A stretch of 64,000 bases of DNA from Ashinkailepas kermadecensis (GCA_034440615.1 JAOTOM010004789.1:248001-312000), one strand, 5' to 3'; counted from the stretch's first letter, positions 23,978 through 33,959 are shown. The notes: generated by a model not told the origin, from the letters alone. A program made the numbers and translations.

Positions 23978-24089
23978 GTGTCAAGCACTTGTCTTCCGGG
24001 AAGTACCCTCCTGCAGGTACCGTGTCCAAGTCGCTTGCCTGAAAATGCCCAGAAGATCGAGTCTCCTGTTTCCTCAAGTGTTGCAGCAA
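22077..24089 (-). CDS. Penelope-like reverse transcriptase with GIY-YIG endonuclease (left copy)
   Basis: An intact 670-codon frame. Domain order is an N-terminal Lys-rich part, reverse transcriptase with FTMDVKNLYGSIP (motif A Asp), GVAMGNRCAPP (motif B) and MRYIDDIF (motif C, YIDD), then a Cys-rich linker and a C-terminal GIY-YIG nuclease. The nuclease shows VVYKITC, FYVGETKRS, and RYNEH with the conserved Arg and Glu. This RT plus GIY-YIG pairing defines Penelope-like retroelements. The first 37 or so residues (upstream of 23977) are not shared with the right copy, so the apparent start is probably chance. It differs from the right copy at about ten residues out of 640. Confidence 0.85.
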   Translation of the reverse strand: MLQHLRKQETRSSGHFQASDLDTVPAGGYFPEDKCLTPRATTQLESELKDLKTKVLKAYKYHNKASNKRSDNYAKQKEVLREMKNNDNVIVKPSDKCKGFVVLNKTDYIEKASKITDDYQSISSQPNPTKRLEIETRTIIKETLSGKLHKDIVLSLLPHSSRTAELYGLPKNHKLEVPLRPIVSASGDPLDKLSWFLSKILVQILALVPAHLTNTESYLQRVKKTFPTKLPEGSIVFTMDVKNLYGSIPIKEGIDAVIRLIEDNLDDICLFGIGVQDCVKLLTHIFSNNLIRFGNSMYKQTKGVAMGNRCAPPLAIAFMHRLESIFLASYDLKPALYMRYIDDIFGVWIHGLASLLDFFAEINQQHSSIKFTLEHTGHSSSIPFLDTLFVVQADGSYTTELYFKPMAAPIILHYDSAHPMATKKAVLTSQMRRAARVSSDTISCERSLEKMTTLFLENGYPAHRVHSAARAVHPHNRSRISGQRRHRAGSNPNYVYMRLPFVDDQLCRQVNAAIRSSHLNHVRVAWTSGPTLKSYLVRSALEIPPCPAGRRTCHTCINGLKGRCTRKNVVYKITCNRCLGIFYVGETKRSIRDRYNEHLGDARLRRAYTPSGEHMIDKHSNMEHSDTNANFKVEILATARDNADLKVLESLHIRNLRPQLNTQTTSWYIT

Positions 24090-24924
24090 CGGAAGAAGAA
24101 GTCTCCAGTTCGACGCTTCGGCCCAATCAGAGCTCTAGGGACTCCACTTCACTACCCCTAGAAACCAGTCATCTCTTGCCTGAGGAGTCGGAGGAGGACA
24201 AACACTGCGGCCCAGTGAAAACAGCTGTTTGTAGTGATGTTGGCGCTTCACCACGTAGTGTTGTCGATTTTCGCTGCTGTGCGGACAGGGTCTGGTGCGC
24301 TTCGTTGTTTAGTGTGTTCGTGCCCAGCGTTGTGACTGTTTGGAGCTTTGGGTGGGCTTTGGTCATGCGTGGGTGGTCTCTGTGTTTGACGATCTCCAGC
24401 GTTGTTTCTGGAGTCAGAAACTGCGGCGTGAGGCCAGCAGCCGTCCGCAGCGCACCACAAGAGGACGAACTTCACCTAGGTACACATTCATCGTACCAAC
24501 CACCTACGCCACTCCCGGATAAAAATAATTTACTTCACCACGCGGCTACCAGTGGAAAAAGCTCGGGTAGTTGCATTACTTCTGGCACCCACGGTACGGA
24601 CACCAACGGCGATGGCACTGAACAATATCGTACAAATCGCACGTCTAAACTAAGTACGTTACCTCTAGACTCAGATATATTGGGATTGCTTGACAAAGGC
24701 CCCAATTTTGCGTTAGCTCAAAAAGTAGATCGTAGCTGCTTGGAAAAGGCAGAATCAGGCGTAGAAAGGGCGATCTATGGTTTGCGGTGGAGGAATGTGA
24801 GGGAGACAAAACAGCAAACTGTACCTCAGGTACCGCGGGCAGGCTTATCACAAAGCACCTCTAGCACAGGTCATTCAAAGCTTCGCCCCATGTTTCCCGA
24901 CACTCCTGCATACCAACCACCGAG
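23978..24924 (+). mobile_element. 5' part of the right Penelope-like element
   Basis: Roughly 950 bp between the inverted arms. The + frame here is open and joins the RT frame. Its last 100 residues contain LLDKGPNFALAQKV and ERAIYGLRWR, which resemble the conserved N-terminal segment of PLE proteins (Leu-Gly-Pro-Lys/Asn-Phe-Ala). The part before about 24365 has no recognisable coding signal. Confidence 0.55.
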
Positions 24925-26821
24925 AGCCACAACTCAATTAGAATCGGAGTTGAAAGATTTAAAAACAAAAGTTCTAAAAGCATATAAATATCACAACAAA
25001 GCATCGAACAAAAGGTCGCACAATTATGCGAAACAGAAGGAAGTACTTCGGGAAATGAAAAACAACGATAATGTAATAGTAAAGCCGTCAGATAAATGCA
25101 AAGGATTCGTCGTGCTAAACAAAACGGATTACATTGAAAAGGCCAGTAAAATAACGGACGATTATCAGAGCATTTCTTCCCAGCCAAACCCTACCAAACG
25201 TCTCGAAATTGAAACACGTACTATTATCAAGGAAACTTTATCAGGGAAGTTACATAAAGACATAGTGTTATCTCTCCTTCCTCATTCCAGCCGCACAGCG
25301 GAATTATACGGGCTCCCCAAAAACCACAAACTAGAGGTTCAACTGCGCCCTATAGTGTCGGCGAGTGGTGACCCCCTAGACAAGTTATCTTGGTTCTTGA
25401 GCAAGATTCTGGTCCAGATACTAGCGTTGGTTCCCGCCCATCTGACAAACACGGAGTCGTACCTACAGAGGGTGAAAGAAACGTTCCCTACCAAACTTCC
25501 GGAAGGCAGTATTGTCTTCACCATGGACGTGAAAAATCTATATGGCAGCATTCCGATAAAGGAGGGAATAGATGCTGTGATTCGTCTAATCGAGGACAAT
25601 CTGGATGACATTTGTCTTTTTGGGATTGGGGTACAGGACTGTGTGAAATTACTAACACATATTTTCAGCAATAACCTCATACGTTTCGGTAACTCCATGT
25701 ACAAGCAAACAAAAGGAGTGGCTATGGGTAACCGATGTGCACCTCCTTTAGCGATTGCTTTTATGCACCGCCTTGAGTCGATCTTCATAGCTTCGTATGA
25801 TTTGAAACCAGCTCTCTACATGAGGTATATAGACGATATTTTTGGTGTTTGGACACATGGCTTGGCCTCTCTGCTCGACTTCTTTGCAGAAATTAACCAA
25901 CAACACTCCAGCATCAAGTTCACCTTAGAACACACTGGTCATAGCAGTTCGGTTCCTTTCCTTGATACGTTGTTTGTAGTTCAGGCTGATGGGAGCTACA
26001 CCACCGAACTGTACTTTAAACCTATGACAGCCCCCATCATCTTGCACTATGATTCGGCCCACCCGATGGCTACTAAAAAGGCCGTTTTAACATCCCAAAT
26101 GAGGAGAGCAGCACGAGTCTCCTCCGATACTATTTCATGCGAGCGGAGCCTTGAGAAGATGACAACTCTTTTCCTGGAAAACGGATACCCAGCACATCGG
26201 GTACACTCCGCCGCTCGTGCTGTTCACCCTCACAACAGGAGTAGGATAAGTGGGCAACGTCGGCATCGAGCGGGTAGTAATCCCAACTATGTTTACATGA
26301 TACTTCCATTTGTCGATGACCAACTATGTCGACAGGTAAACGCAGCCATCCGTTCGTCTCATCTAAACCATGTTAGAGTAGCCTGGACTAGCGGACCTAC
26401 GCTGAAATCTTACCTGGTCCGCTCAGCCCTGGAAATTCCGCCATGCCCTGCTGGTAGAAGAACCTGCCACACCTGTATCAACGGGCTCAAAGGTAGATGC
26501 ACGCGGAAAAACGTAGTTTATAAAATAACGTGCAACCGCTGTCTTGGAATATTTTATGTCGGTGAAACCAAACGTAGTATCAGGGATAGGTACAATGAGC
26601 ACTTGGGAGATGCCAGACTTCGAAGAGCATACACACCTTTAGGCGAACACATGATCGACAAACATTCTAACATGGAACACAGCGACACTAACGCAAACTT
26701 CAAAGTAGAAATTCTAGCAACAGCCAGGGACAACGCTGATCTAAAGGTCCTCGAAACTCTACACATACGTAATCTACGGCCGCAACTAAACACGCAAACG
26801 ACGTCTTGGTATATCACTTAA
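24365..26821 (+). CDS. Penelope-like reverse transcriptase with GIY-YIG endonuclease (right copy)
   Basis: An open frame of about 818 codons counted from the Met at 24365. The same frame stays open further upstream to 23711, but there it reads the antisense of the left copy, so the true start is not certain. It carries the N-terminal GPNFAL segment, RT motifs with YIDD, a Cys cluster (CPAGRRTCHTC, C-x2-C) and the GIY-YIG domain ending just before TAA at 26819. PLEs copy RNA by target-primed synthesis using the GIY-YIG nuclease to nick DNA. The lack of frameshifts or stops in both copies suggests recent insertion. No intron is visible. Confidence 0.85.
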   Translation: MRGWSLCLTISSVVSGVRNCGVRPAAVRSAPQEDELHLGTHSSYQPPTPLPDKNNLLHHAATSGKSSGSCITSGTHGTDTNGDGTEQYRTNRTSKLSTLPLDSDILGLLDKGPNFALAQKVDRSCLEKAESGVERAIYGLRWRNVRETKQQTVPQVPRAGLSQSTSSTGHSKLRPMFPDTPAYQPPRATTQLESELKDLKTKVLKAYKYHNKASNKRSHNYAKQKEVLREMKNNDNVIVKPSDKCKGFVVLNKTDYIEKASKITDDYQSISSQPNPTKRLEIETRTIIKETLSGKLHKDIVLSLLPHSSRTAELYGLPKNHKLEVQLRPIVSASGDPLDKLSWFLSKILVQILALVPAHLTNTESYLQRVKETFPTKLPEGSIVFTMDVKNLYGSIPIKEGIDAVIRLIEDNLDDICLFGIGVQDCVKLLTHIFSNNLIRFGNSMYKQTKGVAMGNRCAPPLAIAFMHRLESIFIASYDLKPALYMRYIDDIFGVWTHGLASLLDFFAEINQQHSSIKFTLEHTGHSSSVPFLDTLFVVQADGSYTTELYFKPMTAPIILHYDSAHPMATKKAVLTSQMRRAARVSSDTISCERSLEKMTTLFLENGYPAHRVHSAARAVHPHNRSRISGQRRHRAGSNPNYVYMILPFVDDQLCRQVNAAIRSSHLNHVRVAWTSGPTLKSYLVRSALEIPPCPAGRRTCHTCINGLKGRCTRKNVVYKITCNRCLGIFYVGETKRSIRDRYNEHLGDARLRRAYTPLGEHMIDKHSNMEHSDTNANFKVEILATARDNADLKVLETLHIRNLRPQLNTQTTSWYIT

Positions 26822-27139
26822 ATTACATAAACATAAATTATATGTTATGTATTACGCGTTATATTGGATCTATGTCTATATATGTGCGTGAGTGTATGTA
26901 TCGATATGTATGTGGACCATCGGCTCGGGCTTCCTCAGAGGATTCCATCTTGACATAGTTTGTTTCTGGTTTGGAGTTTCTTTAAGTGTCTGCACCACTG
27001 AGGAGGCTTTTCTGCATTCCACGTGTCTTTTGCACGCTTTTTTTCTCGCGTGCTTTTTTTTTTCAATTGCTAAACTTGACATTTTTATATCACTCCTGAC
27101 GATGGCCCCTGGCCGAAACGTTGAGTAATAAAGTATAAT
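26822..27139 (+). mobile_element. 3' untranslated part of right Penelope-like element, interrupted
   Basis: Inverted match to 21765-22076. It ends at gagtaataaagtataat where the 2.8-kb element is inserted. The missing terminal 81 bp resume at 29951. Confidence 0.8.
27096..27120 (+). ncRNA. Hammerhead-ribozyme-like core in PLE 3' region (right copy)
   Basis: CTGACGA, TGGCCCCTGGCC, GAAACG. Compared with the left copy the helix II pair changes from U-G to C-G, which keeps pairing. Downstream, ACGTT could pair with AACGT of the terminal block as helix III, but in this copy that block is displaced to 29951 by the 2.8-kb insertion. Confidence 0.35.
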
Positions 27140-27742
27140 CACGGATAATAGTAAACGGATCGGAAACTCTCGGGCGGCACTTTGATGTTTGCGACCACCG
27201 ACCGATACTAGCGACATCTATCGGACGATCGGAGAAGTACTCCTGGATAGGTGATGCGAAGTACACCCCGTCGAAAAAGCTTGACGGGATGGGGAAATAT
27301 AGCTGAATCGGCCTTCTACCACGCGTCGTTTGAAAAAAATGCGCCTTCGGCGCCAGCCGGGGACGCATACTCCAGTAGCCGCCATCACTTCGGCCGCCGT
27401 ATAGAACCATGAAGCTCGTGACTAACTAACCTGTGCCGACTAACTGAGGGAAGCGGAGTGTCATGAGAACCGGCAGAAAAACAAGGGCGAGCACCTGCCC
27501 CCTCCCATTCCAACTGTATATGCCTGGGACTCGTCTGGGGCAGGCCAATTCCATTTCGATGCCCCCCCGCAAAAAAGGCTGCTGATTGGCCAAAGACCGA
27601 TTGACTGATTGGCCCTGGCAGTCACATTTCCCCCTGAAGTATATTCTTTGACAAACGAGGGGACCCTGAGCAGGCATAGGGGCACATGATGAACATTGAT
27701 TGGGCCGAGGGGCCCCGGAACAGCCATTGGAGCCCTCTGAGG

Positions 27743-27900
27743 TTGGTTATTGGTTTTACGACACGTCGACCGTTGAGTCATGTAGCGTCGCCAATCTCTC
27801 ACGCCGATTGGTCGCAGGCGAAGAGTAGCGACAGGTGAGACTCGAACCCACAACCTTTCGATTGTGAGACGAGCATCTTACCCCTAGACCACTCGTCCCC
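27743..27900 (-). repeat. tRNA-derived SINE family 1, full copy with target duplication
   Basis: The minus strand begins ggggacgagtggtctagggg (box A) and contains ggttgtgggttcgagtctc (box B), with a CTCACAA anticodon-loop-like word, consistent with descent from tRNA-Val(CAC). A body with gagagattggcgacgc and an aaccaataaccaa tail follow. The flanks carry an 18-bp direct repeat, cattggagccctctgagg, at 27725-27742 and 27901-27918, which proves insertion by target-primed integration. Confidence 0.9.
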
Positions 27901-29048
27901 CATTGGAGCCCTCTGAGGAACTGTCAGGGGCCCCCTGCATGACCCCATTGCAGCTACCACGTCTCCCATGTTAACCCTCGCACGCCCGGGTGGGTGGGTA
28001 AATTCCTACCCCCCCCATGACGTTTCGTACCATACCCAAAAGCGGTTTGCACTAGAGCTCTAAAATTGTACAGCACCTTAAGCTACATCAATTTGACACA
28101 TCCTCCAAAATTATCAGGTTAAGCTCATGTCGGGTCAATGACCTACAACACTTTTAGTGGCAGCATGTCGGACCAAACTGCGGAAAATCTCACATATTGT
28201 GACAATATAGATACACGATCGATCAACAGACTGCATATCGTTCTCAATAGCCATTGCACACTTTGAAGCATACCTTACCATAATGACCCTAGCAAGGTCA
28301 TCATAGGTCTCCGACCGACTTCACCTGAAAATTGACCTTTGAAATCACATGACAAATTTCTCGCAAAAGCTATACAATTGTCAGTACCATGCATTGGATA
28401 CATATTTGGTGTGGCGAATGTCAGGTGCAGGTCATCCTAGGTCAGTGACCTATGCAGTGCCGATAACATGTGTGATAATATGATAAACTGGCTTCATTTG
28501 CCTCCGGTTTATCAAATTTTTAACCGTCATCTCAGGTCATTATAGGTCAAGGACTAAATTAATCTACAAATCAGTTTTGGCCGTGCAGTGGAAGAATAAT
28601 TGTGGACTATAGTTCTTGAAGTCTTTGTGCCGCCTGCGGTATCAATTTGTTTTTGTTTGACATGATATGACATCTACGTTGACCTCGGATCAAAAAGTGA
28701 CTGAACCAACTCCTTCTTAGAATCACCCAATCTATCTGATGCCGTTATGTATATGGGGAGGGGTAGGTAACCCACCCACCTCCCCGGCCGGAGGGTAGGT
28801 AACAACCCCCTCCCCGGCCGGACGAAATTTGCACGGAGCATCGGCCGGGCGGGGGTTATGGTCGTCGGCGGTGGGCTGCTAGTGGGTGAGGCAGCTAGAT
28901 TAGGTACCGCGACCCATTGGAATAACGACGCCATGCGAGTACTGGTTTGCAAATGTTCAATTTTGGGCACCCATAATGCGATATTATTGGGATTGATTTC
29001 AATTTAAAAAACAAGCTATTGAGCCATCTCCATAAAAAACTCGAAGTT

Positions 29049-29290
29049 CTATAGTATTTTATTCTTCTGAAATGTGTAGCGACGGCAACCCGATGAGAAC
29101 CGAATCAGACAATTGCTATGCTTCAGGGTGGCCAGAAGGGCCCTGTAGTCCTGCAGCAGCTCCTCACTCCTGGCAGGACCTATGTTATTTACTCCTACCT
29201 GCACAACAACTGCCCGATACTGGTGCTCACTGGTGACCTGTGTCACCACTGGCACCAAGTATTTAACCTTGGCACCAGGCCTGGTGATGC
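29049..29290 (-). pseudogene. SGNH-hydrolase-like fragment, probably retrotransposon-derived
   Basis: The minus-strand frame shows PGAKVKYL, then AVVVQVGVNNIGPARSEELLQDYRALLATLK. This fits the block with VVxVGxNDI and an acidic helix of SGNH/GDSL-type esterase domains, which are carried by ORF1 of CR1-like LINEs and related repeats. The catalytic Asp of the usual NDI is replaced by Asn and no complete domain is present. Fragment only. Confidence 0.4.
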
Positions 29291-29950
29291 ACCGATCCTT
29301 TCACTCACAACCTTTCAAAATATTCAGCCATGTACCTTAGATAAAGATTGCAATATTTTACGTCAGATAATACCTCCTTCGGACTGCTCCTCAGCCTCAA
29401 ATCGGACATCCTCCAGCCAAAACCCTTAGTTTCGGAGCTGCATATGCAGGTGAAAAATGGTGTATTTACGGCGCCCCCTTTGACCAATGCTTCAAGGCAA
29501 GCAAAAGCTCAAACAGACTAAATACCACTGATTCAGATTGTCTCGTGATTTAGAGTAAATATCTGGGCAATGCAATGGAGAATTACATGCTTCACTTGAT
29601 TCAAAACACATAAGTTGCTCCCAAAAACACACACAACGCGCCATAAACGTAGTACACCACGCCATGCTTTTAAATGTTCCCTGAAACAAAGAAATGAAGG
29701 CAGAAATGTTTTTCATTAACTCCTTACCACCATAGTGTTCCATGCAGCAGAATCACGGTTCCCTAGCTTCTCCAAAAAGCGGAAATTGGCCGAAACTAAA
29801 CCACGCTTTACTCTCCAACGCGGGAATGTCCTGCTGGAATCAAACAATATCCTATCCAGGATTAGCTTCGGCCTCCAACCGCTAGGTGGCAATAGCCCGT
29901 CCTTGGTCGCCGATTCCGGGGACTTTCCTATCCGTTTACTATTATCCGTG

Positions 29951-30031
29951 GTATAATCCTTAACGTTACTTTTGATGTCAACTCAGCACCTCCTGGTATA
30001 TTGAAGGTCGTATGCTTTCTTTACACGCAAT
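29951..30031 (+). mobile_element. Displaced terminal 81 bp of the right Penelope-like element
   Basis: An exact inverted copy of 21684-21764 (81 of 81 bases by eye). Together with the arm ending at 27139 it completes the right PLE 3' end. Confidence 0.85.
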
Positions 30032-30033
30032 TT

Positions 30034-30218
30034 GAAAATTGTTAGGAATTGGTTTTATTTGGCCCTACCAAACGACTCAAAACCAACTTTCGGGATCTGC
30101 ACAATGCATGCAATTTGGGTAAATATATTTACCCAAATTGAATGAATTGTGCAGATCCCGAAAGTTGGTTTTGAGTCGTTTGGTAGGGCCAAGTAAAAAC
30201 CAATTCTTAACAATTTTC
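30034..30218. repeat. 185-bp near-perfect palindrome (foldback element)
   Basis: Two arms of about 92 bp are inverted copies around a centre near 30126 (ggtaaatatatttacc). The arms start gaaaattgtta and contain ccctaccaaacgactc and actttcgggatctgcac. Only a few mismatches are present, so the transcript would form a long hairpin. It is inserted beside the right PLE end; the outer flank aattccttgga also occurs at the left PLE border near 21618. Confidence 0.9.
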
Positions 30219-30499
30219 GAATTCCTTGGATTATATATAGAATCTATATATAGAAGAAGCCCCTAGGGCACTTTTGGTTTAAAAATGGGTTTTCCATTGT
30301 CGTGATGTGCTTTGAAACAATTTTAAATTCGTATCTTTGGTAAATGAAAACTTGTTTTGGGCATAGGGTTTTCAAATTTTACTTATATCTCAATAAGCAG
30401 TCCTTTAACCAAAACGAGAACATCAAAATCAATCAAATGACATTTAAAGCAACCACATAATTTTTTGTGACAATATAGATGTATGCTATACCCCTTGAC

Positions 30500-30727
30500 T
30501 TCAACAAAATATGGCAAGTATATGGATTTTTTTTTGTGTGGTGCAGATATATTGGAGAATAATGTAATATTACAACAAAAACCTAACTTAACCTGCCATC
30601 ACTTCAACAAAATATGGGAAGTATATAGAACAATTGTTTTGTGTGGTGCAGTATATATTGAAGAATAGTGTAATATTACAACGAAAACCTAACCTGACGT
30701 AACCTGACCTAACCTAACCTAACCTAA
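30500..30727. repeat. Two-copy ~105-bp tandem repeat ending in (AACCT)n
   Basis: cttcaacaaaatatgg(c/g)aagtatat through gtaatattacaac(a/g)aaaacctaac occurs twice. The second copy runs into aacctaacctaacctaacct near 30700-30727, the complement of the arthropod telomere unit TTAGG. Confidence 0.8.
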
Positions 30728-31750
30728 TCTGCTGATGGTAGATCACCTACGCCTACTGATATTGAATCACCTAATGCTTTAAATGCTATTAAATGCTATA
30801 TGCTTTAAATGCTATTTTAATGATATGCTGTAAAGGGAATGTATGCTTTTCTTCGAATAGATGCGTTTAAGATCTACAACGTGCTCTCTGGAACTGCTGA
30901 AATCATCTCGCGAAAAGCATTGCACAGGGAGCAGTCTTAATCGGCCAGCAATAGGCTTCGGAGTAGCCAAAGATATTACCCAGCAGACAATTTTAGAAGC
31001 GAAAAAGTACGTGCATAGGAAAATAAGTGTGATTATTCCAAGACGGGAGAGGAAAATTATGCCGAACTTTAAACAGCGATCAGTGAAGTTGCGGTCGTCT
31101 AATCAAATGCGCTAACTTTGCGTTTCCTTCACCCAGGCAAATGGAAGAAACAAATGTGAAAACCTTATGCCTTGGCTCCATGGTAATTTTTCGCAAGATG
31201 GTTCCCCTTTTATGTGGCGACTGTCTGGACTCACTGATTGTTGCACCGTAATTCCACGTTTAGTGAATATCATGCAAACGTGCTTGTCGGAAGGTGGGGC
31301 CTTCTACATTGAGTTTTTAGTTGTGATTAAATTGCATGTAGGAACTGCAGTGCTCGTCTAAACGGTGAGTGTATTGGTGGTCAAAGGAGCACAGTGCTCC
31401 AAGCCGGTGCCGAGTACATCAAGCTGTACTGCAGTGCGGCATGTTCGAATTATTTCTGAACATTTCCGCTGAATGGTTGTACTCTTCTCTTTGATTTGAT
31501 GATCTCGAGAAGAATCATACTCTAGCAATATTATATCCCAGTTACATCAGCCAAGACCAACATCGTCCATCTCCATCAAGTTGTCACCGGTAAAGACTTA
31601 GATAATCGATCATACGTAAACTAAACTAAAAGTATCATCCACCTAAGCTCTCTTGAAGCGAACAGTCAATATGTCACGAAGTCTCCCGGGAGCACTGGTT
31701 CCATGGCGCGCAACACAGACAGGACGCTACCCTCCACTTGTGCCCGACAT
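30728..31750. other. Intron sequence, nothing recognised
   Basis: No supported gene or repeat over about 1 kb upstream of exon 7. Confidence 0.4.
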
Positions 31751-31774
31751 CACGTGATCACGTGACATCACGTG
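31751..31774. promoter_or_regulatory. Cluster of three CACGTG E-boxes
   Basis: CACGTG at 31751, 31759 and 31769, each within TCACGTGA or TCACGTGAC. This palindrome is bound by bHLH-zip factors of the USF/MITF/TFE type. It lies 28 bp before an ATG (31802) in the reading frame of exon 7, so an internal start is conceivable. No TATA box or initiator is evident. Confidence 0.35.
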
Positions 31775-31840
31775 ACCCGCATCACGCGATCCGTGTGTTG
31801 TATGGCTGCAGCCATGGACCGTCACGGCTTCTTGCTTCAG

Positions 31841-32514
31841 ATTCCGGCCGACTCTGAGCCAGCAGTCAACTCGACCAGCAGGTCGGTCAAGGGCGACTCG
31901 TGGCGGCAGCGGCCCACCTTGCTGGACGTCGGCGCCGCCGGCTCCCCGTCGTGCGCCTGGGGCAGCCAGGACTCGGTGTTTCCCCTCGAGCAAATCCCCG
32001 AGGGCGACGAGGAGTTCACGGCCGTCGAGGACAGCGACGAGGAGCCGCTCGGCGCCTCGGCAGAGCCGCTGCTCGGCGGAGAGAGTGGCGCTGCGAGTGC
32101 GGCCGTGGCGCCAGTCGGCCGCGCAGCCGGCGCGGACGCGCCCGCAGAAACCGCCGCAGGCGTCGGGCCGGCCGCGTCCGACGCGAACGGCGACGTGCCG
32201 CAGCCGACGCCGGCCATCCCGCCGGCCGATCACACCGGCCCCATACGGCCCCTGCCGCCGCTCAACGTGCAGGCGGCGGCGGCGGCGGCGGCCGGCCCGC
32301 AGCCGGCCGACCAGCGGTCGCCGGCGGTGATCGTGGCCGGCGGCTGCTTCTGCTGGCACCGCGACCAGGCCGCCACGCTGTGCGACGTCAGCGCGTCGGT
32401 GCGCCGCGGCGCGCTCGCCGTGGTGGTGGGGCCCATCGGCAGCGGCAAGTCGTCCTTGCTGTCGGCCCTGCTCGGCGAGATGCACAGGAAGGGCGGCGCC
32501 GTCACCTGGGCACC
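31841..32514 (+). CDS. Sur: Exon 7: SUR-like ABCC transporter, linker and start of NBD1 with Walker A
   Basis: The largest exon, entered in phase 0 after gcttcttgcttcag and left in phase 2 at CC|GTGAGT. About 150 residues of low-complexity linker come first, acidic and then Ala/Pro-rich with a poly-Ala run. NBD1 then begins with VIVAGGCFCWHRD (Trp as the A-loop aromatic), TLCDVSASVRRG, Walker A GPIGSGKS and the LLSALLGEM that follows it in ABCC proteins. The linker is longer and more repetitive than in vertebrate relatives. The frame is also open upstream to an ATG at 31802. Confidence 0.9.
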
Positions 32515-33697
32515 GTGAGTGCGAGCCAGGCGCTGCAGATGTTGCCTGCTGGCGGGGCGGGGGAGGAGGGCCAGCTCGCCGCCACCCTGCCTAGTCAAGC
32601 GGCCTGACTCTAATCGAGAAGAAATGTGCTGCAGGGGAAGATGTAATTTGGATGATCTTATAGTGCCGTTTTGTACTTTTATATTTTTGACTTTCGTGCA
32701 ATAAAATATTACATTTAAGCTGGCAAGACGAGTGAAGTTACGAATGAATTGAACGAATTGATCACGAATTAAGTCTAGAAATTGCATCTCGTCAAACTTG
32801 GAAGGGCTTCAAAATGCTTCGCGGTGCAGTCAGGGCACCTTGTGACGCTTAACACTCAATGTAATTATTATAGTGAGTGCAATGCATGCATTGAAGTGAA
32901 GTGAAGTGTAGTAAGATGAGTATGTACTATCATGCATCGTAATGCATGTTTGATTATGTGTAATGTCTCTAGTGGTGTGCATGTAATGCATTGCAACTGC
33001 ATTGCATCAATATCCTTTGTGAAACAGCACCAACTCTACATCGGCCTACATCATCTCTTCGCGGCCGTACATGCACCCAGATATCTCTGTCGTGCTTCCA
33101 AAAATCTGCTGGATGTGCGCATCAATTTGCATTACGTGTTATGTCCATTACTGCTACCCTTGGAACTTCCCTATTTAGAACAGGCAGCCGAGGTACTGTT
33201 ATCGGCTTTGGCTATCCATCATTCGTATACCCTATTACCCATTTAATACTCTAGGCTTTAATACTCTAGTTTAGCTACCCGGCTTTGGCATCCGAATTCA
33301 TGAAATATTTGTGCAGATCTCACAATTTGTAGCCTCCAGTAAAGTTTGTTTCGGACACTGCTGGCCTTGAATTTCCCAACATTACGAAAATGCTTCGGTT
33401 GGTCTCTGCTGCTGACACAACCATGCAGACCCCACTCAGATTAATGAGTCGGTACAATTCAGATGTAAACCCACCGATTGCCGAAGTTGCTGATGGTACA
33501 ACAGATCTAACATTTATAGTCGAGAACGATGGAGCACAAGTGGAAGGTGATCGTGCTTACTGTTTACACGTTTAACGGTCACAATCTGTCCATATTTTCA
33601 CGGAGACCCAGTTGCGTCGTTTATGCAGTGCGACAGCTTCCTGCCAGCAGCGCCAGTGTCCACCGATGCGAACCGACGCCGGCTCTGCTGCCGCCAG
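32515..33697. other. Intron sequence, nothing recognised
   Basis: About 1.2 kb between exons 7 and 8, without recognisable repeats or genes. It contains gaagtgaagtgaagt near 32895. Confidence 0.4.
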
Positions 33698-33959
33698 GGG
33701 GACGTCTCTCGCCTACGCGCCGCAGTCGCCGTGGCTGCTGAACGACTCGCTGCGGAACAACGTGCTGTTCGGCCGCCGCCTGCAGCCGGCCCGCTACCGG
33801 CGCGTGCTGACCGCCTGCGCCCTGCTGGACGACATCAACCTGCTGCCGGACAAGGACCTCACCGTCATCGGCGAGCAGGGCATGCTGCTGTCGGGCGGGC
33901 AGCGACAGCGCGTGGCCGTGGCGCGCGCCCTCTACTCGTCGGCCAGCGTCGTCATTTTG
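33698..33959 (+). CDS. Sur: Exon 8: SUR-like ABCC transporter, NBD1 Q-loop and signature
   Basis: The first base completes a Pro codon with exon 7. The exon encodes SLAYAPQSPWLLNDSLRNN (Q-loop Gln), the helical subdomain with ACALLDDINLLPDKDLT, the signature LSGGQRQRVAVARALY and the start of Walker B (SVVIL). It ends in phase 0 at TTG|GTGCGT, with the acceptor gctgccgccag. All elements are in the canonical order of an ABC ATPase. Confidence 0.92.

Larger units (their letters stand above)
27140..29950. mobile_element. 2.8-kb element with terminal inverted repeats, inserted in a PLE 3' end
   Basis: Starts (c)acggataatagtaaacggat and ends with the complement atccgtttactattatccgtg. Weaker inverted similarity continues for roughly 100 bp (gcgacca, tcctggatagg). 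The host word gtataat(c) is present on both sides, a 7-8-bp target duplication. This is the structure of a cut-and-paste DNA transposon. No transposase frame is visible, so it is non-autonomous or composite. It contains a SINE and an SGNH-like fragment. Confidence 0.65.

Noticed and set aside
23711..24364. N-terminal extension of the right PLE frame
   Set aside because: This part reads the antisense of the left PLE copy and then a spacer, so the open frame is fortuitous.
31727..32607. Alternative long frames over exon 7
   Set aside because: High GC keeps several frames open; only the frame with Walker A and the A-loop aromatic is meaningful.
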